A stretch of DNA of 64,000 nt from Planctomycetota bacterium (lineage in GTDB: Bacteria; Planctomycetota; Planctomycetia; Pirellulales; UBA1268): the NCBI GenBank assembly GCA_003669605.1, contig QWOP01000085.1:1-64000 (forward strand). The letters run 5' to 3'. The notes beneath the pieces are model-generated. The model searched no databases. It saw only the letters and a program-made list of their open reading frames with translations, and was not told the DNA's origin. Each line of letters opens with the position of its first letter. The first letter of the stretch is position 1. Below, piece by piece: positions 1 to 8,569 of this stretch. A program made the position numbers and the translations under genes.

Positions 1-620
1 CATACACTCCTCGTGCCTCGCTCTCGGTAGGGGGAAATCGCGGCTTCGCCGCGATTCTCCGCTCCGGGACCACTGCACAGTTGTGCGCTGCATTTTTCGA
101 CCGACCGGGCTACCCCGCCGCGCGCTGCACTTTTCGACCGGCGTTCACACTAGGCAAGATAGTGACCTTTGACTGCGGATTCACACCGGAGCCACCACAT
201 CTGGGACACGGTTTGCCAGGATCACTTCTAGCAGACCTCGAAGCGGCTTGCGATTGAGGTAACGGATTGCTTACCACGGGGGGCGTCGTCAGGGCTTGCT
301 GCTGACGGTGAGCGCTCACTTTATTGAAGAGTGCTGTTGTTTATGTCTACGATTATTGGCAAGCAGGTATCGGCCCGTTTAAAGAGGCGACAGATCACTG
401 CCAGAGGCCTCGAAGATAGCCCGATCGAGAGACTTCTGCCAGCGTGCATCGGCCAAAGTGCAGCGGTCGATCTTTGCTGACCCTGACGGGAGTTGCTTGT
501 TCAGGCAGATGATCGCGGGGTGCACCGATGAGCCGCGGTCTCGGCTATTTTCGATGACGTGCTTGAAATCGCTTCGCACAGTTTTGAATCGGCGCCGGAA
601 GGGCTGGTGTCAGTGCTGGA
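1..620. other. Region without a recognisable intact gene
   Basis: I see no intact gene here. Positions 85-148 hold two copies of an IS-end-like repeat. The minus strand is open at 110-319 and contains a CPRCGGSG zinc-knuckle-like motif followed by residues encoded by the repeat itself. That suggests the 3' end of a lost transposon gene, but I cannot assign a family. A second short minus-strand open stretch (379-579) has no recognisable motif. The region follows the 3' end of the sulfotransferase gene and is most likely insertion-sequence debris. Confidence 0.4.
85..148. repeat. Two direct copies of an IS21-like terminal repeat
   Basis: Copies at 85-104 and 122-148 share GCGCTGCA(C/T)TTTTCGACCG. 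The second continues as GCGTTCAC, and a third copy lies at 2798-2824 in the same orientation. Read on the minus strand, the complete copy is a GAACGCCGGTCGAAAAGTGC-type sequence. It resembles the multiple terminal repeats of IS21-family (IstA/IstB) elements as I remember them. No istA or istB gene is visible, so this would be a solo end. The family assignment is inference; the repetition is seen directly. Confidence 0.55.
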
Positions 621-1550
621 TCAGATATGTAACGCACCGGTTGCGTCGATCGGCCCCCCTGAGGCAAGCCAGCGTGCGCACTCGGGACCGAGTTCCGCCA
701 CGGCACGCTGTTCGTACGCCGCCGCCTCTTCCGCGGTGAGCGTGTCCTTCCAGCGTCCGTTCTGCCCCTTGTTGATAAAGACTTCTGCCCCCGCATCCCA
801 GAAGGAGCCACCGAGAGGAACAGACTTGGTGGCGTTCTGCTTCATCCACTCGAACGAACAGTGCTCGAGAATCTTCTCCCAGGCTGCTTCGTTGATCGTC
901 ATTTGCAGAAATTCAGCGATCCGGCGGATCTCTCCGGGCATATCTCGCTTCAGATCGGAGAAATGGACGAATTTCACGTTGGGAAGGTGGCGAATCTGCC
1001 ACCAACTGCGGATGTTCTCCCAGAAGGACCAGAAGGGGTGCCCGTCCCGGTCCATCCAATCGCTGAAGTACTGCCTGATGGCAGCCGGAGGAGGCTCGAT
1101 GGGCGGGCCGATCCGTCCGGGGGTGTCATTGAGCGCGTCGTACCACGACTGATTGGCGTTGACGTGGTGGTTGTACATGCTCCACACCACATCCCGGCCG
1201 TCACGGCCGATATAGAGATATCGAGCCTGCGGCGAGAATCGCAGCGCATCTACCGGCAGATGCGTCTTGAGGAAGCGGCGGTGGGTTTGGGCCTCCACGA
1301 GCGGCAGTTTGACCTCCTTCGGCGGCACGCGGAGGTCGAGCCAAGGAGACAATTCCGCGACGGCCAGATTCGGATCCCCATCGAAGAGGAGCTGGCCGAT
1401 GATCTGCTGCATCCAAGTCGTGCCTGACTTGGCGTAGGTGGCGATCACGATGTCGTCGTCGCGGAACACAAGATCGTTCCAGATCGTCGAGTCGAAGTGA
1501 TGGTTCTGAAATTCCCTGGTTTTACGCGGCCATGCAACGATGTCGGCCAT
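621..1550 (-). CDS. Sulfotransferase family protein
   Basis: Predicted PAPS-dependent sulfotransferase of 309 aa. These enzymes transfer a sulfuryl group from 3'-phosphoadenylyl sulfate to a hydroxyl or amine acceptor. The 5'-phosphosulfate loop YAKSGTTW is at residues 39-46, and the 3'-phosphate-binding RDGRDVVWSMYNH segment follows about 75 residues later, both in the order usual for the cytosolic type. I chose the ATG at 1550 because GGGGAG sits six bases upstream; an in-frame extension to 1649 lacks such a site and overlaps transposon debris. The acceptor substrate cannot be read from the sequence. It lies between two sets of insertion-sequence remnants and may have been acquired horizontally. 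Confidence 0.85.
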   Translation of the reverse strand: MADIVAWPRKTREFQNHHFDSTIWNDLVFRDDDIVIATYAKSGTTWMQQIIGQLLFDGDPNLAVAELSPWLDLRVPPKEVKLPLVEAQTHRRFLKTHLPVDALRFSPQARYLYIGRDGRDVVWSMYNHHVNANQSWYDALNDTPGRIGPPIEPPPAAIRQYFSDWMDRDGHPFWSFWENIRSWWQIRHLPNVKFVHFSDLKRDMPGEIRRIAEFLQMTINEAAWEKILEHCSFEWMKQNATKSVPLGGSFWDAGAEVFINKGQNGRWKDTLTAEEAAAYEQRAVAELGPECARWLASGGPIDATGALHI

Positions 1551-1703
1551 GGATTCTCCCCGTGGTGTCCTCGCGGATAGCCGACGAACAACCGCCGTCT
1601 TTCTCAACTGTTCCGCACTCGCGACCGTCTTTCGCGGCGAGTGTTTCAAGCGTATCCAAAGCCGGCCTCAGTCAGAAGCCCGATCCTCCCCCGCCTCCCC
1701 CGG

Positions 1704-2297
1704 AGCCGGTGCGCGGAGCACGGTGTCAAAACCATCGTGCCTCCATGGGCCGGAAAGCACTCTCGCTTCACGCTCCTCTTCGAGGCCTTCGCTGTCGAAG
1801 TTCTGCAGGCTTGCCGCACCGTGAAAGCAGCGGCTGCGCTGCTCGGGCTCTCCTGGGATGCAGTGCAGACGATCATGGACCGCGCCGTGGCACGCGGCCT
1901 CGAGCGCCGCGAGGCCACGCCCATCAAGCACATCGGCATCGACGCGAAGAGCTTCGGGAGAGGCCAGGACTCCATCACCGTCCTCACCGATCTCGACGGC
2001 TCCCGTGTCCTCGATGTCGCTCCGGAACGTACGCAAGTGGCCGCTGGAAGCGTCCTCGCGACGCTCACCGTCGAGCAGCGGCAGAAGGTGTGTGCCGTCG
2101 CTGCCGACATGCTTCCCGCGTATGCCCAGGCAGTGGCCACGCAGACGCCGAACGCCGAGCGTGTTCACGACAAGTTCCATGTCGCCAAGCATCTCGGGGA
2201 AGCCGTCGATCAGGTGCGAAGGGCGGAAAACAAGGCCCTTCAGGCCGAGGACGACGACCGGCTCAAGGGCACCCGTCAGCTCTGGCTCTTCACTTGA
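1704..2297 (+). pseudogene. ISL3-family transposase remnant, truncated at both ends
   Basis: The translated segment matches the middle of ISL3-family DDE transposases. It opens at a CAEHGVKT zinc-finger tail, continues through the helix-turn-helix-like KAAAALLGLSWDAVQTIMDRA, then shows the first catalytic Asp in HIGIDAKSFGRG and the second in HDKFHVAKHL. The N-terminal zinc-finger half is missing, replaced by unrelated low-complexity sequence from the preceding gene's upstream region. The frame stops right after RLKGTRQLWLFT, before the segment that carries the catalytic Glu. About 195 of the usual 400 or more residues remain, so it cannot encode an active transposase. The surviving codons show no internal stops, suggesting recent decay. 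Confidence 0.8.
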
Positions 2298-3024
2298 AAA
2301 ACTGGCGTCATTCAGGGGGGGCAGTTCACGCAAACTTGCAATGCGACAAGGGAACGGTATGTCGCCGTTGCCGAATCAGATGGGCCACCGTAGATCTTCA
2401 GGAGGCCAATCCAGTAATGGAGGTGGCGAGGTTCCCGTTGGCTTCAATGTCCTCTCCCTGAACACCATCCCCGGGAGCGGCGCACTCGCCAGCCCAAATT
2501 CACCGCTCTTCTTGGTCAACGTCCAGAAAGGCTTCGAACTCGGAGATGACTTTCTCGTCGGGATCGGCACCCAGTGTGGCGAAAAGACCGGGTCGGCTCC
2601 CACAGGCGTCAGGCTCGCCGACTTTACCTGGATGACCCTGTCCGCGAGGCTCCCTGACGAATGGGGGCGACTGTACGCCGGGCCCTACTACGGAATCGAT
2701 CGTTGCCTCCCGAAAGTCTTGCCGCGCATCACATGGGCTTCACATGAAACTTTCGTCGGCCGCACCCGTTCAAAGGCTGTAGAAGCACCGCCGGAACGCG
2801 CTGCACTTTTCAACCGGCGTTCATAAAACAGTCGTGAGGGCGTCGTGCTTCAGAAAACCAAAGGTGTTGGGAAGAGAAATCGCCCCGGGATGCCGTGCCC
2901 CTCGCTGCCAGACGCCCCGGCTCCTGTCGGGACTGCAAGAGTCTTGCATCGACCCCGCCGATCTGCTCCGCACCTTCGCATCACCTCCAGGCTATCTCCA
3001 TCCCTCCGCCACAGGGAATCACCC
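2298..3024. other. Degenerate region between transposase remnant and DUF1559 gene
   Basis: No gene can be supported here. A plus-strand frame stays open to 2826, and its last codons lie in the third IS-end-like repeat (2798-2824), but it shows no family motif. The minus strand is partly open at 2376-2603, also without a motif. The likely explanation is residual transposon sequence. Positions 2830-3024 should hold the promoter of the DUF1559 gene, but I cannot point to convincing -35 and -10 boxes. Confidence 0.35.
2798..2824. repeat. Third copy of IS21-like terminal repeat
   Basis: The sequence begins GCGCTGCACTTTTCAACCGG and ends GCGTTCAT, nearly identical to the copy at 122-148 and in the same orientation. 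With the copies at 85-148 it brackets the sulfotransferase gene and the ISL3 remnant. Confidence 0.55.
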
Positions 3025-4011
3025 ATGCGACAACGCCATCCTGGCTTCACGCTCGTCGAGCTCCTCGTCGTGATCGCCATCATCGGCACCCTGGTGGGGT
3101 TGCTTCTGCCTGCCGTTCAAGCGGCCCGCGAGGCAGCGCGGCGGTCGCAGTGCTCCAACAACCTCAAGCAGATGTCGCTGGCCCTGCTGAATCATGAGTC
3201 GGCCAGGAAAAAATTCCCACCGTTCTCCATTCTTCCCCGCACCTCGACCTTCGACCCCTTTTCGGCGCAGGTGCGTCTTCTCCCCTATCTCGAACAGGGC
3301 ACCATCGCCTCCCTCATCGACGTCAGCGGTCAGGTGCCATTCACGGCCCACCCCGAGGTTGCCCAGATGCGGATTTCTCAATTCATCTGTCCCTCAGAGG
3401 CCAACGACAAGCAGCGTGTCACCCCTACGCTCGTTCACTACCCGCTGAACTACTGTTTCAACGAAGGGACGTGGTTCATCTACGATCCTGTCAGCGACAC
3501 TGTCGGCGACGGCGCCTTCGCGCCGAACCGCAGCTATCGGATTGCCGACATGATCGATGGCACGAGCAAGACGCTGGCGATCGCGGAGTGCAAGGCCTAC
3601 CAGCCGAACCTCTGGGACTCGAACACTCCCGCCGGGCTCAATGTGCCGGCGCCTCCAACCCCCGACGCACTCTCCACCTATTTCGGCGGAACGTTCGACT
3701 TCAACGGCCACACGGAGTGGGTCGAGGGGGATGTCCATGAGACTGGCTTCACGACCACCTGTACGCCGAACGCCAAGGTCACGTACGTCAACGGTGGAGT
3801 CACCTACAGCGTCGATCTGACGTCGTCTCGGGACGGCGAATCGACGACCGCCCCCACCTACGCTGCCGTCACCGCCCGCAGCGGCCATCCCGGACTCGTG
3901 ATGACCGCTATGATCGATGGTTCAGTGAGTGCCGTATCGGACGATGTCGATCTGCTGGTGTGGCGGGCGGCCGGCACGAAAGCCGGCGGCGAGAATTATT
4001 CAATGCCCTGA
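3025..4011 (+). CDS. DUF1559 domain protein with prepilin-type N-terminus
   Basis: A 328-aa DUF1559 protein, a family strongly expanded in planctomycetes. The N-terminus has the type IV pilin-like methylation motif [15 protein letters not shown], with cleavage expected after Gly7 and Glu at mature position 5, followed by the family's [18 protein letters not shown] segment. The remainder is the exported DUF1559 domain, with the typical late DGTSKTL and a C-terminal GHPGLV...DGSV segment. It is probably a pseudopilin-like envelope protein; its molecular role is unknown. I use the ATG at 3025 because it places the prepilin motif at the N-terminus; the frame is open further upstream. The stop overlaps the start of the next gene (TGATG), implying translational coupling. 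Confidence 0.9.
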   Translation: MRQRHPGFTLVELLVVIAIIGTLVGLLLPAVQAAREAARRSQCSNNLKQMSLALLNHESARKKFPPFSILPRTSTFDPFSAQVRLLPYLEQGTIASLIDVSGQVPFTAHPEVAQMRISQFICPSEANDKQRVTPTLVHYPLNYCFNEGTWFIYDPVSDTVGDGAFAPNRSYRIADMIDGTSKTLAIAECKAYQPNLWDSNTPAGLNVPAPPTPDALSTYFGGTFDFNGHTEWVEGDVHETGFTTTCTPNAKVTYVNGGVTYSVDLTSSRDGESTTAPTYAAVTARSGHPGLVMTAMIDGSVSAVSDDVDLLVWRAAGTKAGGENYSMP

Positions 4012-4481
4012 TGCCCTCTGTCTCGTCGCTCGGCCTCTGGTCAGGTCAAGCGCTCTCCCGGAGTCTCCTCGTGTCGAGAACAGTTGCAGGGATTCTGGCG
4101 ACGACGGTTTTGGTGGCGCTGTTGGGCAGCGGGACCTTGGCATGGTGGTGGCTTCGGCCCGCCGTGAATCCCAGCGTCGATCAAGGCCGAAACGTCGCGG
4201 CGGATTTTCTTTTGAGGCTCCGCGAGGGCAGCCCGAAAGAGGTCTGGGAATCGACCACCGCGGAGTTTAAGAGCGCCGAAGGGCGGGAGAAGTTTGCGGC
4301 CCGTGTGAAGGCCAACCCGTGGCTCCTCGAGTCGATGGAATTCAGCTCCTCTCAGCAGGTGAAGGTGAACGACGTGGAGAGGCTTGAGTTTGTGTTCACG
4401 GCGGCGAAATCGGGGAAGCCCGTCCGGTTGCTGCTGGGGCGAGAACAGGCCCAGTGGAAAATCGATCGGTTGTCGTTGTAG
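4011..4481 (+). CDS. Small membrane-anchored hypothetical protein downstream of DUF1559
   Basis: A 156-aa protein with one predicted transmembrane helix (about residues 23-45, TVAGILATTVLVALLGSG then AWWWLRP) and a soluble C-terminal domain of about 110 residues. I do not recognise the family. The start overlaps the DUF1559 stop by one base, so the two are likely translated together. In planctomycetes a small anchored protein after a DUF1559 gene is common as I recall, which supports a shared envelope role, but this is inference. The soluble part resembles small NTF2-like or DUF4878-like folds in general shape (helix-rich start, then short strands); that is a weak impression only. Confidence 0.7.
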   Translation: MPSVSSLGLWSGQALSRSLLVSRTVAGILATTVLVALLGSGTLAWWWLRPAVNPSVDQGRNVAADFLLRLREGSPKEVWESTTAEFKSAEGREKFAARVKANPWLLESMEFSSSQQVKVNDVERLEFVFTAAKSGKPVRLLLGREQAQWKIDRLSL

Positions 4482-4483
4482 TC

Positions 4484-4536
4484 TTCCGGGAAGAAGTCAT
4501 CCTTCTCCTCTGGGAAAAAGGTGTCCCTGACCTCTT
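4484..4536 (-). repeat. Intergenic repeat related to the copies at 21.5 kb and 62 kb
   Basis: Read on the minus strand, this stretch contains GGTCAGGGACACCTTTTTCC and then GGATGACTTCTTCCC. Both resemble the AGTCAGGGATGACTTTTTCC core found at 21608-21627, and a related CAGGGATGACTTTT occurs near 62013. It lies in the gap after the small membrane protein gene. It is likely a REP-like element or a decayed fragment of one; no transposase is attached. Confidence 0.45.
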
Positions 4537-4667
4537 GCCACCGGCCACGCCACTGGTTTCCTTGAGTGCAACGCACTCCCGACCCCCTCGTGCAGTTGGT
4601 GCCGGTAGTCGATCAATCGCCTGCGAAGCGACCGAAGAAGCAGTCTCGACCTCCGAAGGTGTCTCTG

Positions 4668-7106
4668 GTGAATTCCTGTCGCATCGCTGGGATCGTGATC
4701 GGCATCTGTTTCATGCTCTTTGTCTCTCGGAGTGCATCTGCTGCTGAGGAGATTGCTTTCCAAGAGCAGATCTTCCAAGAGCAGATCGTGCCGATTCTCC
4801 ATCTCCGATGCGCGAATTGCCATGGCGCTGAGACGCAGGAAGCAGATGTCGACTTTTCCATTTTGTCTGACACGCCTTCCGCCCTGCGCCAGCGGAAGCT
4901 GTGGCGAAAAGCGATCGCCCGCATCGAAGCTGGAGAGATGCCGCCTGCCAGCGAACCGCCAATCACACCGGATGAGAAATCGAACCTTCTCAGTTGGATG
5001 AAGCAGACGGTGGAAGTCGTTGATTGCAACGATCCAGCCAACCGGGATCCAGGGCCCAATCTGCTGCGTCGATTGAGCCTTGTCGAATACAACCGAACGA
5101 TTCGCGATCTGCTGGGCTTCGAATACGATGCGGCAGCGGTGGGGATGCCCGAGGAAATCGGCGCGGGAAATCCGTTTGGGAATCTCGCCGCGGCTCTCGA
5201 CATTTCGCCCGTACTGATGGAGAAGTATTTTTCCGCAGCCGATCAGATCTTGGATCGTTTGTTTGGCACGGAGCTCAGTTCCTCCGTCGACGATCGGATC
5301 CAGGAGCAGGCCCGCGTCAGTCGCGAGCAGTTGTTCGGTCTCAACCCCGGCACATGGCGCAAGCCAGACTACGAGGTCGCCCCGCCGATCGGTGTCACGC
5401 ATCGAGACGCCGCACGGGCATTGATCGTCCCTTTTCTACGGCGCGCCTATCGTGGACAGGACAGAGCCGATGATTCCGATCGTGTGCTGGCTCTCTTCGA
5501 TCAAGCACAATCGCAGGGCAAGAGTTACAGCGACAGCGTCCGCTGGATGCTGAAGGCGATCTTGGTATCGCCCCCATTCCTCTATCGGGTGGAACCGAGC
5601 CGCTCGGATTCGTTACCAGACGACATAGTTCCGCTCGGCGATCACGAGTTGGCGGTCAGGCTCTCGTACTTTCTCTGGTCGAGTATGCCCGACGACGAAC
5701 TCTTCGATCTGGCCGATCGGCAGCGATTGACGGCGACCGGCCCCTCGAGCGAGCCCATCAAGTTCGTTGGCCTGGCAATTGCGGGCCCCGGGGCTGAGTC
5801 GCATCAGGGAAACAACTCCGAGAAAGTGTTTGACGGCGATTTGCTGACGGCGCTCGATGGGCCAAACGCTGCCAGTTACTGGGTCGGACTCGATCTCGGT
5901 CAAGCACTGCCGATTCAAGAGGTCCGCTTCGCCGGCCGGGTCGGGTTTGAGCAGCGGATGCTCAAAGGAGTCTTTCAGGCCAGTGACTCGGCAGATTTTT
6001 TTACGAATGTGGTCGATCTCTGGACAGTCACCGAGCAGCCGACACGAGGCTGGGTGACGCGGAGCCTTGAATCGGCGGTGACGGCCCGGTACGTGCGGTA
6101 TCTTCCGCCAGCAGATGCCTACGGCAACATCGCGGAGTTCGAAGTCCGGGGGATCGCTGCGGGGACTGTGCTTGAACAGCAGGTCCGCCGCATGCTGGCT
6201 GATCCGCGCGCCAAATCGCTGAGCGAAACGTTTGCCCTGCATTGGCTGCAAATCCAGAATCTGTTGACTGCCCGTCCGAGCACGGAGTTCTTTCCGGAAT
6301 TCAATGCGCAGCTGCGGCAAGCGATGTTCGACGAGACGGCACTGTTTTGCGAGACGCTCCGCCGTGAAGACAGAAGCGTGCTTGAATTCCTCGACGCCGA
6401 CTACACCTTCGTGAACGAAGACCTCGCCCGTTTCTACGGCCTGCCCGAAGTGACCGGCAAGGAAATGCGCCGCGTCAGCCTGCTGCCGGAACATCATCGC
6501 GGCGGCCTGTTGGGCATGGCCAGCGTCTTGTCGCTGACGTCTCATACGTCGCGCACCAGTCCCACGCTCCGTGGCAAATGGATTCTAGAAGTCCTGCTTG
6601 GTGCGCCGCCACCGCCCCCGCCAGCGAATGTCAGTCAGATCAAGGAGGAGGCTGACAGGCAGAAAGAGATTCAGTCATTCCGCGAAAAACTCACCCAGCA
6701 CGCTGAAAACGCAGCCTGCGCTGCCTGCCATCGGAAGATGGACCCCTTAGGCTTTGCCCTCGATAACTTCGACGCGGTGGGGCGGTGGCGTGAGAAATCT
6801 GGTGATCGACCGCTGGATGTCAGCGGTGAGTTGCCCACAGGCGAAAAGCTCAACGGCGCCCGCGATCTCAAGAACGTGTTGCTGGCGCGAAAGTCGGAGT
6901 TTGTGAACAACCTCACTGAGCGTATGTTGGCGTACGCTCTCGGGCGGGAGTTGGATGTCTATGACGAGTGCCCAGTCCGCCAAATCACCGCGACACTTCG
7001 GCAGGACGAGTTTCGATATTCGACGCTCGTGATGGAGATCGTCAAGAGTTTTCCGTTTCAGTTTCGAAAGAATGCTGAACACGCACTGCCGGAGATGGAG
7101 CCATGA
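4668..7106 (+). CDS. DUF1587/DUF1592/DUF1588/DUF1585 exported cytochrome-like protein
   Basis: An 812-aa exported protein of the planctomycete cytochrome-like class. After a signal peptide (GIVIGICFMLF to SASA) comes a PSCyt1-type haem motif CANCH at residues 48-52, DUF1587 (RRLSLVEYNRTIRDLLG), DUF1595, DUF1592, DUF1588 with a second CXXCH (CAACH, 684-688, then RKMDPLGFALDNFD), and C-terminal DUF1585. A block of about 135 residues (roughly 357-494) is inserted into DUF1592 and looks like a discoidin/F5-8C-type fold (VFDGD, YWVGLDLG, VRYLPP, EFEVRG). I chose GTG 4668 because it puts the signal peptide at the N-terminus; an alternative GTG at 4566 adds 34 residues. The last four bases overlap the DUF1552 start. 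Function unproven; a periplasmic redox or substrate-binding role is plausible. Confidence 0.88.
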   Translation: MNSCRIAGIVIGICFMLFVSRSASAAEEIAFQEQIFQEQIVPILHLRCANCHGAETQEADVDFSILSDTPSALRQRKLWRKAIARIEAGEMPPASEPPITPDEKSNLLSWMKQTVEVVDCNDPANRDPGPNLLRRLSLVEYNRTIRDLLGFEYDAAAVGMPEEIGAGNPFGNLAAALDISPVLMEKYFSAADQILDRLFGTELSSSVDDRIQEQARVSREQLFGLNPGTWRKPDYEVAPPIGVTHRDAARALIVPFLRRAYRGQDRADDSDRVLALFDQAQSQGKSYSDSVRWMLKAILVSPPFLYRVEPSRSDSLPDDIVPLGDHELAVRLSYFLWSSMPDDELFDLADRQRLTATGPSSEPIKFVGLAIAGPGAESHQGNNSEKVFDGDLLTALDGPNAASYWVGLDLGQALPIQEVRFAGRVGFEQRMLKGVFQASDSADFFTNVVDLWTVTEQPTRGWVTRSLESAVTARYVRYLPPADAYGNIAEFEVRGIAAGTVLEQQVRRMLADPRAKSLSETFALHWLQIQNLLTARPSTEFFPEFNAQLRQAMFDETALFCETLRREDRSVLEFLDADYTFVNEDLARFYGLPEVTGKEMRRVSLLPEHHRGGLLGMASVLSLTSHTSRTSPTLRGKWILEVLLGAPPPPPPANVSQIKEEADRQKEIQSFREKLTQHAENAACAACHRKMDPLGFALDNFDAVGRWREKSGDRPLDVSGELPTGEKLNGARDLKNVLLARKSEFVNNLTERMLAYALGRELDVYDECPVRQITATLRQDEFRYSTLVMEIVKSFPFQFRKNAEHALPEMEP

Positions 7107-8566
7107 ATCGTTCCCGGACTCGTCGTCATGTGTTGCAGGGCAGTGGTGCGCTGCTGGCATTGCCATTCTTCGAGTCGCTCTTTCCTACTCGGGTCTCCGG
7201 GGCGGTCGATGGGCGCCCACCTGTACGATTCGGCATTTTCACGGTGACCGGCGGAACGGTCATTGAGTCGTGGAAACCGGTGGCCGCGGGGCCGCTGGCG
7301 ATTTTGCCATCCATTCTCCGGCCGCTCGATTTTGCCAAGCAAGACCTGACCGTCATTTCAGGGCTCTGTCATGGCGGACGTTCAGACAACGTGAATGCCC
7401 ACGAACACTGTTCACTGACGCATCTGACTGGGGCAGCGTTCGTCAAAAAAGAGGGGGGCAAGCTCTACGCTGATATTTCCGTTGATCAGGCCGCGGCGCA
7501 GACTCTCGGCCGTGACACGTTGCTGCCCTCATTGGAAATTGGTCTCAACGGCGGCGAGAAGAATTACTCGTTTCGTTCCCGGGATGCGGTTGTGCCATAC
7601 GAAGGAAACCCCCGCCTGATCTTCGACCGTATGTTTCGGGGTCGAACCCCGGTGGTTCCCAACTGGACTCGGCGGGCAAGCGCTGCGGCGCATGGCGAGC
7701 AGGGCATCTCGGCTGCAAATCCAGTTCGCGTTTCTGACTCTCTTGATCGGAGCGTGCTGGATCTGGTGCTCGCGCAGGCCAAGGATCTGCGTCGATCGCT
7801 CGGCCGCCACGATCGGCATAAACTTGAGACCTATCTGACGTCTGTGCGAGCAGTCGAAACACGCTTGGCTTTTCTTGAATCGCGCCAGCAAGAAGCTCTC
7901 AGTGACCTCGCGTCCCCGGGGCCGTCGAAACTCAGCCTGCCGAAAGAGTTGCCAAAGCAGGGAACTCCACTTTGGGAGATCACTCGACCGCTCGACCAGG
8001 ATCCGTCATGCCACGCTGAGTACATCCGCTTGATGGCGGACATGATGGTCTTGGCGTTTCAGACGGACACCACTCGCGTGATGACAGTCGCTGTGGGGAG
8101 TGATGAATCGTTATTCCCAGGTGTCGTGACCGTCGGTTATGAACGGCACTGCCATACCCTCGAGCACCAAGGCAACTCCTTTCGTCCAGAGGACGCAGAT
8201 CCGATTTCCCGTGAGGCCTGCCGGCAGATCCATGCTTGGTATACGCAGTTGTTTGCCGAGACCGTACGCAAAATGAAGGATCTCGACGAAGGAGGAAGTT
8301 CGTTACTCGACAACACCGTGCTGCTCTTCACGAGCTACATGGCAGATGGCGGACATGGTCGGGAAGATTATCCGGTTGTCTTAGCGGGGAAAGCCGGAGG
8401 TGCGTTGCGGTCTGGCCACCACCTGGCGTTTGAATCAAAAGCCCCGATGGCAAACTTGTATGTGGAATTGCTGAATCTGCTCGGCGTTCCCACGAAAGGT
8501 TTTGGCGATAGCCATACCTCGCAGTTTGCAGGTCAATTCGACGGTCGATTGCCGGGGTTGGTGTGA
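7103..8566 (+). CDS. DUF1552 domain-containing exported protein
   Basis: A 487-aa DUF1552 protein. The N-terminus RTRRHVLQGSGALLALPFF has twin arginines and a hydrophobic stretch, suggesting Tat-dependent export. The family pattern is present, including FGIFTVTGGT, the GLCHGG and HEHCSLTHLTGA region, SVDQAAAQTLG, RSVLDLVLAQAKDL, and a late VLLFTSYMADGGHGREDYP. DUF1552 proteins are related to the DUF1501/alkaline-phosphatase-like superfamily and typically follow a DUF1592 gene in planctomycetes. The ATG overlaps the previous stop (ATGA), so the pair is translationally coupled. The joint role is unknown; a shared exported complex is likely from conservation of the pair. Confidence 0.9.
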   Translation: MNRSRTRRHVLQGSGALLALPFFESLFPTRVSGAVDGRPPVRFGIFTVTGGTVIESWKPVAAGPLAILPSILRPLDFAKQDLTVISGLCHGGRSDNVNAHEHCSLTHLTGAAFVKKEGGKLYADISVDQAAAQTLGRDTLLPSLEIGLNGGEKNYSFRSRDAVVPYEGNPRLIFDRMFRGRTPVVPNWTRRASAAAHGEQGISAANPVRVSDSLDRSVLDLVLAQAKDLRRSLGRHDRHKLETYLTSVRAVETRLAFLESRQQEALSDLASPGPSKLSLPKELPKQGTPLWEITRPLDQDPSCHAEYIRLMADMMVLAFQTDTTRVMTVAVGSDESLFPGVVTVGYERHCHTLEHQGNSFRPEDADPISREACRQIHAWYTQLFAETVRKMKDLDEGGSSLLDNTVLLFTSYMADGGHGREDYPVVLAGKAGGALRSGHHLAFESKAPMANLYVELLNLLGVPTKGFGDSHTSQFAGQFDGRLPGLV

Positions 8567-8569
8567 CAG

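Noticed and set aside
4566-4667. Extension of the DUF1592 protein to the GTG at 4566
   Set aside because: It places a hydrophilic, basic stretch before a normal signal peptide and no ribosome-binding site is visible, so the GTG at 4668 is preferred.
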